From assembly GCA_947627985.1 (NCBI GenBank), contig CANQYD010000011.1, positions 1 to 57,697 on the forward strand: DNA of 57,697 nt, written 5' to 3'. Within the stretch, counting starts at the first letter, position 1, and every line of letters begins with the position of its first letter. The DNA comes from an uncultured Clostridia bacterium. Lineage in GTDB: Bacteria; Bacillota; Clostridia; Oscillospirales; Ruminococcaceae. A program made the position numbers and the translations under genes. This document shows positions 41,836 to 49,629 of this stretch, in pieces. The notes under the pieces were generated by a model that saw only the letters and a list, made by a program, of their open reading frames with translations, was not told where the DNA came from and searched no databases.

Positions 41836-43105
41836 CGCTCTCCTCCTTTATGTCTGCACTTTCTGAACTTTCCGCACTTTCCAAATCTTCGGTATCTGTA
41901 CTTTCCGAACTTTCTGAACTTTCAGCATTTTCCGCACTTTCGGGATTATCCGTATTATCGGCATTTTCGGAACCGCCGTCCACCACCACGATACCGCTTA
42001 CTTTGATAGCGGGATCGGCATTATTTTCGGTATCGTCGGGTTTATCGGGTCCTCCCCGGGCGGCGTCGATCCGCTCGCTTCGGCGGCTTTCGGCTTCATG
42101 AAGTCTTTTTGCGACGTATGCCGTGAACTTATCAAACTGCTTAGACAGAAATTCCCAGAGCTTTTTAAGAGCCGCGAAGGATTTCCTGCCGAGCAGGGCT
42201 GAAAATCTTCTGATATGCTTCCAAAGGAATATAAGAAGCCTCTCCAAGGCGTCGGATAGGCGGTCCAGCTCGTCTTTTAAGGCGCAGAGGATCGGCAGGG
42301 TGAAGATAGCGCCGTTTTCGATATTCGTATACTTTCTTATAAAGTAGGACCCGAGGGCGAAGGCGACGCCGTATAGGACCTGAGCGGGGATTTTCTTCGG
42401 GACGTATCTTAAATCGCACGCCATGAAGACGAGGACGAATAAAAACGATCCTGCGACAAGGGAATTAAGAACCGCATACCAGCCGGATTCGCCGACGGGA
42501 AGCATGACGTTTATGAGGACGTTGGCGCCGAATCCCGAGAAAAAGACCGCTGAGGGGATATCGCCGAAGAAATAGAGCGCGATCCCGCAGATCAGGATTA
42601 TCAGGACGGCGGCGGTGCCCATCGGTCCCGCAAGCTTTCCCCAGACGATGTCAAGAAGGCTGAAAGTCGAAGCGGTCCCTCTGTCAAGGGCATAGGTGTA
42701 GGAATGCCCCAAGCCTTCGGTGACAATATTTGTCAGCGGCAGCTTGCCGAAGGGCTCAGGGGTGGGAAATCTTCTGACGTAGGACGGGAAGCAGAAGGTA
42801 GTGAAGATATAGGACACGCAGACGGGACAGAAGATGGGGTTTTTGTTGCCTCCGAAGGCGTTTTTGCATATTAAGGACATGAACGCCGCCGAGAACGCCA
42901 TGACGGTATAAGGAACGGTCGCCGGCATCAAAAGAGCCAAAAGCAGTCCCGACATGACCGGGGAAACGTCCTGCCAGTCGAACTTTATGCGTCTTGCCGC
43001 GCATGCGATGTAGTCGGAAAAAACGCTGACAAGGCAGGAAAGCCCAGCCGTTAAGACGGCTCGGACTCCGTAGTAATAATATGACATGAAAACGATGGTC
43101 AGCAA
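41828..43105 (-). CDS. RnfD/NqrB-like membrane subunit with acidic C-terminal tail
   Basis: A ~425-aa protein. Residues ~1-285 show about nine helices of the RnfD/NqrB type (YYYGVRAVLTAGLSCLVSVF; DVSPVMSGLLLALLMPATVP; NAFGGNKNPIFCPVC). The usual flavin-linking SGAT threonine motif is replaced by LDRGTASTFSLLD. The last ~75 residues are a repetitive Glu/Ser/Asn tail of 9-base DNA units. The listed start is a TTG, but the match to RnfD continues upstream (TTERSEKLRFGKITALL), and the only good ribosome site (AAAAAGGAG) points to an ACG at 43168, so a rare start codon is possible. Confidence 0.7.
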   Translation of the reverse strand: MLTIVFMSYYYYGVRAVLTAGLSCLVSVFSDYIACAARRIKFDWQDVSPVMSGLLLALLMPATVPYTVMAFSAAFMSLICKNAFGGNKNPIFCPVCVSYIFTTFCFPSYVRRFPTPEPFGKLPLTNIVTEGLGHSYTYALDRGTASTFSLLDIVWGKLAGPMGTAAVLIILICGIALYFFGDIPSAVFFSGFGANVLINVMLPVGESGWYAVLNSLVAGSFLFVLVFMACDLRYVPKKIPAQVLYGVAFALGSYFIRKYTNIENGAIFTLPILCALKDELDRLSDALERLLIFLWKHIRRFSALLGRKSFAALKKLWEFLSKQFDKFTAYVAKRLHEAESRRSERIDAARGGPDKPDDTENNADPAIKVSGIVVVDGGSENADNTDNPESAENAESSESSESTDTEDLESAESSESADIKEESDG

Positions 43106-43218
43106 AAGAGCGGTTATCTTTCCGAACCGCAGCTTTTCCGATCTTTCGGTAGTTTGAACGGACGCCGTAAAGATTACTCCTTTTTAAGCAAAGTCAGTGG
43201 AAAGGGGATTTTAGCCGA

Positions 43219-43467
43219 GTGAAAAGGCTGAGCGCAAAGCCGGCAAGGCTTCCGCTTTTATGCATAGCGGATAAAAGGTCGCGGGAGATCATCTTCCGAA
43301 TGCTCAAAAAAGCCGGGGAGGAGCCGATGATCCTTGAAGAAGGCGTTTTTGCGGTGATAGGTTCGCATGATCTTGATGATCTTCTTCCCCGGATATGCGA
43401 GCACTCCGAGAGGGTCTGCGTCGGCAGTTATTATACGGAACTTCTTAAAGAGCACAGGTCGGGGTGA
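43219..43467 (+). CDS. Hypothetical 82-aa protein
   Basis: A small frame starting with GTG after AAAGGGG. The product (LPLLCIADKRSREIIFRMLK, then GEEPMILEEGVFAVIGSHD) has an ordinary protein make-up with alternating strands and helices, but I do not recognise it. It ends exactly where the rpe gene on the other strand ends (TGATCA), so the two are convergent, and it is divergent from the Rnf-like genes. Confidence 0.45.
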   Translation: MKRLSAKPARLPLLCIADKRSREIIFRMLKKAGEEPMILEEGVFAVIGSHDLDDLLPRICEHSERVCVGSYYTELLKEHRSG

Positions 43468-44115
43468 TCAGCCTCGCAAAGAGGCGACCGCGGCAGCCAT
43501 ATCCTCCGATTTAAAGAGGTATGAGCCGGACACGAGGACGTTTGCACCCGCTTCCCGCACTTTGGGGGAGGTTTTTATCCCGATACCGCCGTCGACTTCG
43601 ATATCGACCGAAAGCCCGAGGCGGGATATTTCGGAGCGTATCGCGGAAATTTTTTCGAGGGTCTCCGGGATAAATCCCTGCCCCCCGAACCCCGGCTCGA
43701 CCGTCATCACGAGGACCATATCGATATCCCTAAGATATGGAAAAACAGCCTCCGCAGGGGTCCCGGGCTTTATCGACATGCCCACAGTGAGACCTCTTGA
43801 GCGGATTTTTTTGATGACTTCGGGCTTGTCCCCGGGGATTTCCTCGTGGAAGGTGATGTTGTCGGCGCCAGCGTCTGCAAAGGCGTCGATATATTTCAGG
43901 GGGTCGGTGATCATGAGGTGGACGTCGAATTTAAGGTCGGTGCAGTGCCGGATCGACTTTAACACCGGCACGCCGTAGCTGAGATTAGGGACGAAGTGAC
44001 CGTCCATGACGTCGAAATGTATCAGGTCGCAGCCGGCTTTTTCGGCGCGCCCGAGCTCATCGCGAAGGCACCCGAAGTCGGCGCTGAGAATTGATGCGGA
44101 AATTTTTGTATTCAT
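43468..44115 (-). CDS. rpe: Ribulose-phosphate 3-epimerase
   Basis: A 215-aa TIM-barrel enzyme of the pentose phosphate pathway that interconverts ribulose-5-P and xylulose-5-P. It has SASILSADFG at the start, HFDVMDGHFVPNLSYG with the catalytic aspartate, FDVHLMI with a metal histidine, MTVEPGFGGQGF and IEVDGGI. The ATG at 44115 follows GCGAGG; a longer frame upstream crosses the promoter. It would link xylose released by the GH8/GH43 enzymes to central metabolism. Confidence 0.95.
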   Translation of the reverse strand: MNTKISASILSADFGCLRDELGRAEKAGCDLIHFDVMDGHFVPNLSYGVPVLKSIRHCTDLKFDVHLMITDPLKYIDAFADAGADNITFHEEIPGDKPEVIKKIRSRGLTVGMSIKPGTPAEAVFPYLRDIDMVLVMTVEPGFGGQGFIPETLEKISAIRSEISRLGLSVDIEVDGGIGIKTSPKVREAGANVLVSGSYLFKSEDMAAAVASLRG

Positions 44116-44158
44116 ATTATCCTCGCAAAAATATTTCTGTGCACAAAGATACATTATA

Positions 44159-44187
44159 ATTATACTATATAATTCCTGAAAAGTCAA
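44159..44187 (-). promoter_or_regulatory. Promoter of rpe
   Basis: On the minus strand TTGACT, 17 bases, TATAAT. Confidence 0.75.
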
Positions 44188-44409
44188 ACCGAAATACGGA
44201 GAATCGGGAGGGCTTTTTTTGTAAGATTTAGCAAGGCGAATCGGAAAGCAGGCTTAAATATTTGCACTTAATTTGGATATTATGTATGCGGGGCGATAAT
44301 GCCGATGATCTTTGTTCGCTTCGCTGCCCGAGTAAGGCATAAGCCCGCCCCGGACAGCGTATATAAAACCGACAGCGCCGGTGGTTTATTTTATGCTGCG
44401 AGGGAGGGA

Positions 44410-44458
44410 AGGGTGCAGATAGAAGGCAGAGGACAGAAGTCAGAGGGCAGAGGGGGAT
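44410..44458. repeat. Heptamer repeat before repeat copy G
   Basis: Units GCAGATA, GAAGGCA, GAGGACA, GAAGTCA, GAGGGCA, GAGGGGG follow one another in seven-base steps. Confidence 0.6.
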
Positions 44459-44474
44459 AGGGAGGGGATTACCA

Positions 44475-45072
44475 TCGCTCCGACTTGCGACAAAAACTCT
44501 CAGAGCACGAGCAATCTTGAGTTTTTGATTGTGAAATGCGATGAGCAAGTTTTTGCGCAAGTCATGCCCCCTCTCCCAAGGGAGAGGAGGCATATGAGCC
44601 TCGCTTCGCTCGGCTCTGTGGGGCACCCCTGCGGGGTTCCCGCAGACGCGGGGTTTTGTCCAAGAGCACGAGCAATCCTGCGTTTTCGATTGCGAAGTGC
44701 GATTGGTTACAAAACCGGCTTCTGCTGGCACCCTCCGGCTTCGGGCGACTTCGTCGCCGGTTTTTTGTTGGGGGAACCCCCGGCGAGGGTTCCCCCGATG
44801 AAAACAGTCCACCGGACTGTTTTCATTTCCCCTTCCTGCGCTCATTACGATAAAAAAGCAAGAGGACGGCTCACGCCGTCCTCTTGCTTAGAGATTTCGC
44901 TCACTGCGGTGAGCGACTCGGGGACGCTGCCTTACATGCGGGGTTTTGTCTGCAAGAACAAGCAATCCTGCATTTTTGATTGCGAAGTGCGAGCAGGAAC
45001 AAAACCGGCATGTAATGGAGACCCCCGCAAGCCCTTTAAAAAGGGCTTGATACTAAACTTGTCTTGTCTCAA
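44475..45072 (-). repeat. Mosaic hairpin repeat, copy G, with nested sub-modules
   Basis: The longest copy, same order as B. It carries three copies of an ~85-bp sub-module with core GCAATCCTGCG...GATTGCGAAGTGCGA, at about 44,485-44,560, 44,640-44,730 and 44,931-45,018. The last splits the CTCGGGGAC hairpin. It also has a CCCCTCTCCC/GGGAGAGG hairpin, a GGGGCACCCC/GGGGTTCCC hairpin, the GGCGAC, GGGGGAACCC, GAAAACAGTCC, GCAAGAGGACGG and TCGCTCAC/GTGAGCGA stems (last one 44897-44916) and the AAGCCC/GGGCTT stem, then CTTGTCTTGTCTC. The 44,188-44,474 stretch before it holds no gene that I can see. Confidence 0.85.
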
Positions 45073-45088
45073 CCAAAGCTCGCCGCGG

Positions 45089-45210
45089 GATTTATGATCT
45101 CTAACCTCTAACCATCTATCCTCTACAGCCTAAAAGCCCTATAAGTAGCAGAAAGTCCGGCATCCGCCTCTGCCCTCTGACCTCTCACATCTGCCCTCTA
45201 CTTCTGCACC
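45089..45210. repeat. Heptamer repeats at the ung 3' end
   Basis: Two runs, ATCTCTA-ACCTCTA-ACCATCT-ATCCTCT (45089-45126) and CTCTGCC-CTCTGAC-CTCTCAC-ATCTGCC-CTCTACT-TCTGCAC (45166-45210). The second overlaps the last codons and the TAG stop of ung. Confidence 0.6.
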
Positions 45211-45875
45211 CTCCAGTCGATCGGCGGGATTTCATTCTCCACAAGGAACCGGTTGACCTTTGAAAAGACCTTGGAGCCGAAAAATCCCCCGTATGCCGAA
45301 AGCGGGCTCGGGTGGGCGCTCTCGAAAATGCCGTGGATCGGGTTGGTAATAAATGCCTTTTTACTCCTCGCATTCGCGCCCCAGAGGATAAATGCGATCG
45401 GCTTGTCTCGCTCGTTGAGCTTTCTGATGACCTCGTCTGTGAAAATTTCCCAGCCCATGCCCTTGTGCGAATTCGCCTGTCCGCGGCGGACCGTCAGCAC
45501 GGTGTTCATCATCAAAACGCCCTGCTTTGCCCACGCGGTGAGATCGCCCGTGCGCGCCGGCTTGATCCCGACGTCGTTCTCAAGTTCTTTGTAAATATTT
45601 TGCAACGACGGTGGCAGCGCGGTTCCGTCCCTCACCGAAAAGCTCAGCCCGTGTGCCTGTCCCGGCTCGTGATACGGGTCCTGTCCCAAGATCACCGCTT
45701 TCACAGCGGAGTATGGTGTGAGCTTCAGCGCGTTGAAGATGTCGTACATATCGGGATAGATCTCGCGGCTCTTATATTCCTCAAATAAAAACCGCCGGAG
45801 CTGCTGATAATAGGGCTTTTCAAATTCTCCGCCGATCACATTATCCCAATCGTTGCCGATTTTAGGCGTATTCAT
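45198..45875 (-). CDS. ung: Uracil-DNA glycosylase, family 1
   Basis: A 225-aa repair enzyme removing uracil from DNA. The water-activating motif GQDPYHEPGQAHGLSFSV is near residue 62, the uracil-binding FILWGANARSKK region near residue 160 and the DNA-intercalating HPSPLSA near residue 185. Its ATG overlaps the stop of a 32-aa peptide gene (ATGA), so translation is coupled. It ends in a heptamer repeat. Confidence 0.97.
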   Translation of the reverse strand: MNTPKIGNDWDNVIGGEFEKPYYQQLRRFLFEEYKSREIYPDMYDIFNALKLTPYSAVKAVILGQDPYHEPGQAHGLSFSVRDGTALPPSLQNIYKELENDVGIKPARTGDLTAWAKQGVLMMNTVLTVRRGQANSHKGMGWEIFTDEVIRKLNERDKPIAFILWGANARSKKAFITNPIHGIFESAHPSPLSAYGGFFGSKVFSKVNRFLVENEIPPIDWRVQK

Positions 45876-45970
45876 GCCAAAGCGTAGTAGAGGCTCGCGC
45901 CGACGACGCTTATCACGATCAGCGCCGCAAAAGCGATCATTACGATCCTCATGAAGAGAGTTTTTTTCAT
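45872..45970 (-). CDS. 32-aa single-helix membrane peptide, Prli42/DUF4044-like
   Basis: The product MKKTLFMRIVMIAFAALIVI followed by SVVGASLYYALA is a basic head and one membrane helix. A strong ribosome site (TTTGGAGG) stands seven bases before the ATG, and the stop overlaps the ung start. Size, place and make-up recall the stressosome-linked Prli42/DUF4044 peptides, but similarity between such short helices proves little. It lies between secG and ung, after an attenuator-like hairpin. Confidence 0.6.
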   Translation of the reverse strand: MKKTLFMRIVMIAFAALIVISVVGASLYYALA

Positions 45971-45991
45971 AAATCCTCCAAAAAACACATA

Positions 45992-46013
45992 CCCGAGGAC
46001 AGCTGTCCCCGGG
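45992..46013 (-). terminator. Attenuator-like hairpin between secG and the small peptide
   Basis: On the minus strand CCCGGGGACAG/CTGTCCTCGGG is followed by TATGTGTTTTTTGG, whose end is the ribosome site of the 32-aa peptide. It may end part of the secG transcripts. Confidence 0.6.
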
Positions 46014-46036
46014 AGGTTGACGCGTTCAAGGAATGC

Positions 46037-46288
46037 TTACTTGAGGTATGCGGAGATGACGTTGACGACCAGCGCCACGACGAAGAAGACGGCGACGGCG
46101 ATCTTTGTGATCCTGTCCATCTTTGCCTCGCGGGTATTTCCGCTGTTTCTGCCGAAGAAGCTGTCCGACGAGCCGCCGATAGCGGAGTTGATGCCGGAGT
46201 TACGGGTATCGCCGAAGAGCACGAGCAGGATTATGAGCACGCTTGCGATCACGAGTAAGATTCCGCTGATGATGTTTACTGCTGTCAT
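46037..46288 (-). CDS. secG: Preprotein translocase subunit SecG
   Basis: An 83-aa subunit of the Sec channel with two membrane helices (residues ~6-26 and ~60-81). Between them lies the conserved segment SAIGGSSDSFFGRNSGNTRE, typical of Clostridial SecG. The ATG follows TGGAGGAATTATAA. A promoter lies close upstream, and the small peptide and ung follow in the same direction. Confidence 0.93.
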   Translation of the reverse strand: MTAVNIISGILLVIASVLIILLVLFGDTRNSGINSAIGGSSDSFFGRNSGNTREAKMDRITKIAVAVFFVVALVVNVISAYLK

Positions 46289-46330
46289 TTATAATTCCTC
46301 CAAAGAAAAGTGCTGTAATGAATCTTTATA

Positions 46331-46359
46331 ATTATAGCACAGCGGATTGAAAAATGCAA
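46331..46359 (-). promoter_or_regulatory. Promoter of secG
   Basis: On the minus strand TTGCAT, 17 bases, TATAAT with TGC before the -10. Confidence 0.75.
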
Positions 46360-46469
46360 GGGGTTTTTGAAAAAAATTGAGGGCGGGGGAGGCTTTTAGA
46401 GGCGGTTTTTGGGGGAGAAATTTTTGGAAAAAGGGATTCTCCGCACCTTTTCCGGCTCTTGCCCACCCC

Positions 46470-46922
46470 CGACTTGCGACAAAAACTCTCAGAGCACAAG
46501 CAATCCCGCGTTTTTGATTGCGAAGTGCGATTGGTTGCTAAACCGGCTTCTGCTGACACCCCTTCGGCTTCGGGCGACTTCGTCGCCGTTTTTTGTTGGG
46601 GGAACCCTTTGCAAGGGTTCCCCCATACCCCCTCCTAATGTGGGGCACCCCTGCGGGGTTCCCCACACCCCTCCGGCTTCGGGCGACTTCGTCGCCGGTT
46701 TTTTGTTGGGGGAACCCCCGGCGAGGGTTCCCCCTATGAAAACAGTCCACCGGACTGTTTTCATTCCCCCCTCCTGCGCTTATGAACGAAAAAAAGCAAG
46801 ACGACGGCTTGCGCCGTCCTCTTGCTTTGGGGATTTCGCCCGTTGCGACGGGCGACGAGGGGCGCCGCCCCTCGACCCTGCAAGCCCTTTAAAAAGGGCT
46901 TGATCCTAAACTCGCCTTGTCT
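46470..46922 (-). repeat. Mosaic hairpin repeat, copy H
   Basis: Same order as B. It begins with the ~85-bp sub-module (46475-46560), then GGCGACTTCGTCGCC and a GGGGGAACCCTT/AAGGGTTCCCCC stem (46598-46624). It then repeats that pair (46681-46733, loop changed to CCCGGCGAGG) after a GGGGCACCCC/GGGGTTCCCC hairpin, so part of the mosaic is doubled. It ends with the GAAAACAGTCC, GCAAGACGACGG, TCGCCCG/CGGGCGA (46836-46855), CGAGGGGCGCCGCCCCTCG and AAGCCC/GGGCTT stems and CTCGCCTTGTCTC, 46 bases from the glgP stop. Confidence 0.85.
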
Positions 46923-46967
46923 CTCAAAAGCCAAAGTGTAAAATCCGAAATCTGCCCGTCTGATCTC

Positions 46968-49400
46968 TTACTTCTTCTTGGGCGGGTCCAGCTTCCAGAT
47001 GTTCTTCGCGTACTCCTCCACCGCTCTGTCTGCGGAAAATACGCCCGAGCCCGCGATATTCATCAGCGACATCGACTGCCACTTCATCGTATCGTTGTAG
47101 AGCCTCGAAGCCTGCTCCTGAGCCTCTTTGTAGGACTCGAAGTCGGCAAGCACCATGTAGGGGTCCCTGAACTTGAGGCTGGTGACGATGTCGTCGAAGT
47201 GGTTGCCGATAAATCCTGCGGCGAGCCTGTCGATGACCGCTCTCACAGCCTGATCGTTGTTGTAAAGAAGCGACGGGGAATAATTCTTGCCCCTCTCCTC
47301 CGCTTCCTCGGCGGTCATGCCGAAGTAGATGATGTTCTCCTCGCCGGCGGCGTTGCCGATCTCGATATTGGCGCCGTCGCGGGTGCCCAAAGTCACGGCG
47401 CCGTTGAGCATCAGCTTCATGTTGCCCGTGCCGGAAGCCTCGGTGCCCGCAAGGGAAATCTGCTCAGAAATCTCGGAAGCCGGCATCAGCTGCTCCGAGA
47501 GGGAGACGCTGTAGTTTTCGAGGAATACGACGTTCAGCTTGCTTCTGACTTGGGGATTTTTCCTGATGTCCTCGCCGATGCTCCAGATCAGCTTGATGAT
47601 CTGCTTCGCGAGATAATATCCCGGCGCCGACTTAGCCGCGAAAATGTAGGTCTTCGGGGTGAACTCGGCATTCGGATTGTTAAGAATGTACTCGTACTCG
47701 GAGATTATGTTCAGCGCATTGAGGTGCTGGCGCTTGTACTCGTGAAGCCTCTTTACCTGCACGTCGAAGATGGAATTCGGGTCGATGACGACGTTTGAAT
47801 ACCTCTTGACGAACTTCGCAAAGTCGGTCTTGTTGGCGAGCTTTGCGGCGGCGAGCTTCTCAAGGACGTCCTTGTCATTTTTATATGCGGCAAACTTCCC
47901 GAGCTCCTTGGCGTCCTTTCTGTAGCCGGTGCCGATGGTGGAATCGAGGAGGTCGCAGAGCGGCTTATTCGACTGGCAGAGCCAGCGGCGGTAAGCTATG
48001 CCGTTGGTAACATTTGTGAATTTATAGGGCATGTGTCCGTACTCGTCGTGGAAAACGGACTTTTTGATGATGTCGGAGTGGATTTCCGAAACGCCGTTGA
48101 CCTTGTAGGAGGCGGCGACGCAGAGTTTAGCCATGTGGATAACTCCGCCCTGGATTATCGACATTCTCTTTACGCGGTCGTCATGATAGGCGTCCCAGAG
48201 CTCGGCGCAGTAGCGGTTGTTGATCTCGACGATGATCGAGAAAATCCTCGGCACGACCGACTGGAAGAGGTTCTGATTCCACTTCTCCAGCGCCTCTGCC
48301 ATGACGGTGTGGTTGGTGTAGGCGAAGGTATGGGTGACGATGTTCCACGCCTTATCCCAGCTGTATCCGCAGTCGTCAAGGAGGATTCTCATCAGCTCGG
48401 GGATCGCAAGGGTCGGGTGGGTGTCGTTTATCTGGATCGCGACCTTGTCCGCGAAATTGTCAAGGGTGCCGTAGGTCGCCATGTGGTGGTTGACGATATC
48501 TCCGACCGAAGCGGCGCACATGAAGTACTGCTGACGAAGCCTTAAGCTCTGACCCTCAAGGTGGTTGTCGTTAGGATATAAAATCTTTGAGATCGCCTGG
48601 GAGATGAAATTCTGCCCGAGGGCTTTTTCATAGTTGCCGGAGTTGAAGCTGTTCATGTCAAAGACCGGGCTCTCAGCCTTCCAAAGTCTGAGCTTTGAGA
48701 CCGCCTTTGAATCGTATCCCGCGACGAACATATCATAGGGAACCGCCATTACGGTGGTGTAGTTGTCGTGGGTGACGTGGTGATACTGCTGATCCCAATA
48801 CTCGCGGAGCTGACCGTCGAAGTGGACCTCGATCTGCTGCTCCTGACGCGGAACCAGCCACACGCTTCCTCCCGGGAGCCAGTTGTCGGGAAGCTCGGTC
48901 TGCCAGCCATCCTCGATCTTCTGGCGGAAGATGCCGTACTCATAGAGTATCGAATATCCTGTGGCGGGATAACCGTCGGTGGCAAGACCGTCGAGATAGC
49001 ACGCCGCCAAACGTCCCAAGCCGCCGTTTCCGAGACCCGCGTCCGGCTCGCACTCATAGAGCGAGCTGAGCTTTACTCCGAAAGTCTTCAAGACATTTTC
49101 GGCGGTTTCGGTGAGCCCCAAGTTAAAGAGGGTGGACTTTAAGGACCTGCCCATCAAGAACTCCATCGAGAGATAGTAAACCTGTTTTCTGCCCTGACTG
49201 TGCACCATGTTGGTGTAGCTGCGTCTGCGTTCCTGAAGAATCGGGACCAAGAGCGCCGCCAGAGCGGTATAATAATGCTGATCCGAGGCGAGATCCGGCG
49301 TTACGCCGAATTTTTCCATCAATTTGTTCTGAAGCTTCTCCGGGGTGATTTCTTTTTCGAGGGCAGCAAGCTCGGCTGCCTTTGCAGATATCCTTGCCAA
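46968..49400 (-). CDS. glgP: Glycogen/starch phosphorylase
   Basis: An 810-aa GT35 phosphorylase that frees glucose-1-phosphate from glycogen or starch in the cytoplasm. The PLP-binding lysine lies in EASGTGNMKLMLNGAVTLGTRDGANIEI near residue 650; the N-terminal domain has YYLSMEFLMGRSL and GNGGLGRLAACYLDG. The start is TTG after AAAGGAG (eight-base gap), with a perfect promoter upstream. It is a single gene; the heptamer and repeat copy H follow its stop. Confidence 0.96.
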   Translation of the reverse strand: MARISAKAAELAALEKEITPEKLQNKLMEKFGVTPDLASDQHYYTALAALLVPILQERRRSYTNMVHSQGRKQVYYLSMEFLMGRSLKSTLFNLGLTETAENVLKTFGVKLSSLYECEPDAGLGNGGLGRLAACYLDGLATDGYPATGYSILYEYGIFRQKIEDGWQTELPDNWLPGGSVWLVPRQEQQIEVHFDGQLREYWDQQYHHVTHDNYTTVMAVPYDMFVAGYDSKAVSKLRLWKAESPVFDMNSFNSGNYEKALGQNFISQAISKILYPNDNHLEGQSLRLRQQYFMCAASVGDIVNHHMATYGTLDNFADKVAIQINDTHPTLAIPELMRILLDDCGYSWDKAWNIVTHTFAYTNHTVMAEALEKWNQNLFQSVVPRIFSIIVEINNRYCAELWDAYHDDRVKRMSIIQGGVIHMAKLCVAASYKVNGVSEIHSDIIKKSVFHDEYGHMPYKFTNVTNGIAYRRWLCQSNKPLCDLLDSTIGTGYRKDAKELGKFAAYKNDKDVLEKLAAAKLANKTDFAKFVKRYSNVVIDPNSIFDVQVKRLHEYKRQHLNALNIISEYEYILNNPNAEFTPKTYIFAAKSAPGYYLAKQIIKLIWSIGEDIRKNPQVRSKLNVVFLENYSVSLSEQLMPASEISEQISLAGTEASGTGNMKLMLNGAVTLGTRDGANIEIGNAAGEENIIYFGMTAEEAEERGKNYSPSLLYNNDQAVRAVIDRLAAGFIGNHFDDIVTSLKFRDPYMVLADFESYKEAQEQASRLYNDTMKWQSMSLMNIAGSGVFSADRAVEEYAKNIWKLDPPKKK

Positions 49401-49442
49401 GATGAACTCTCCTTTGCATATTAAATTCTGTAATGCTTCTCC

Positions 49443-49471
49443 ATTATACTAAAATATCGCCGATTTGTCAA
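49443..49471 (-). promoter_or_regulatory. Promoter of glgP
   Basis: On the minus strand TTGACA, 17 bases, TATAAT: perfect consensus. Confidence 0.85.
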
Positions 49472-49570
49472 TATAAAATGCGCTCAATGTACGGCTTATA
49501 ATACCGATTTTCGGTCAATATCTACAAAAAACAGCCAAAAAATGAAGAAAATAGTCCCGATATAAGCAAA

Positions 49571-49590
49571 GACCCGCTTTAAAGCGGGTC
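49571..49590 (-). terminator. Terminator of the ABC operon
   Basis: GACCCGCTTTAAAGCGGGTC is a perfect hairpin followed on the minus strand by TTTGCTTAT. Confidence 0.75.
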
Positions 49591-49629
49591 GATGCAGAAA
49601 GGAAAAAATATGAATAATATCGGGATGGC

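Noticed and set aside
46037-46470. A tRNA gene after secG
   Set aside because: secG is often followed by a tRNA-Leu, but I see no cloverleaf or T-arm sequence here.
46968-47798. 293-codon frame on the + strand opposite glgP
   Set aside because: It is the antisense shadow of glgP, rich in Val/Leu/Arg without a start signal; the same holds for long antisense frames opposite recG, GH8, GH43 and the CMD-cupin gene.
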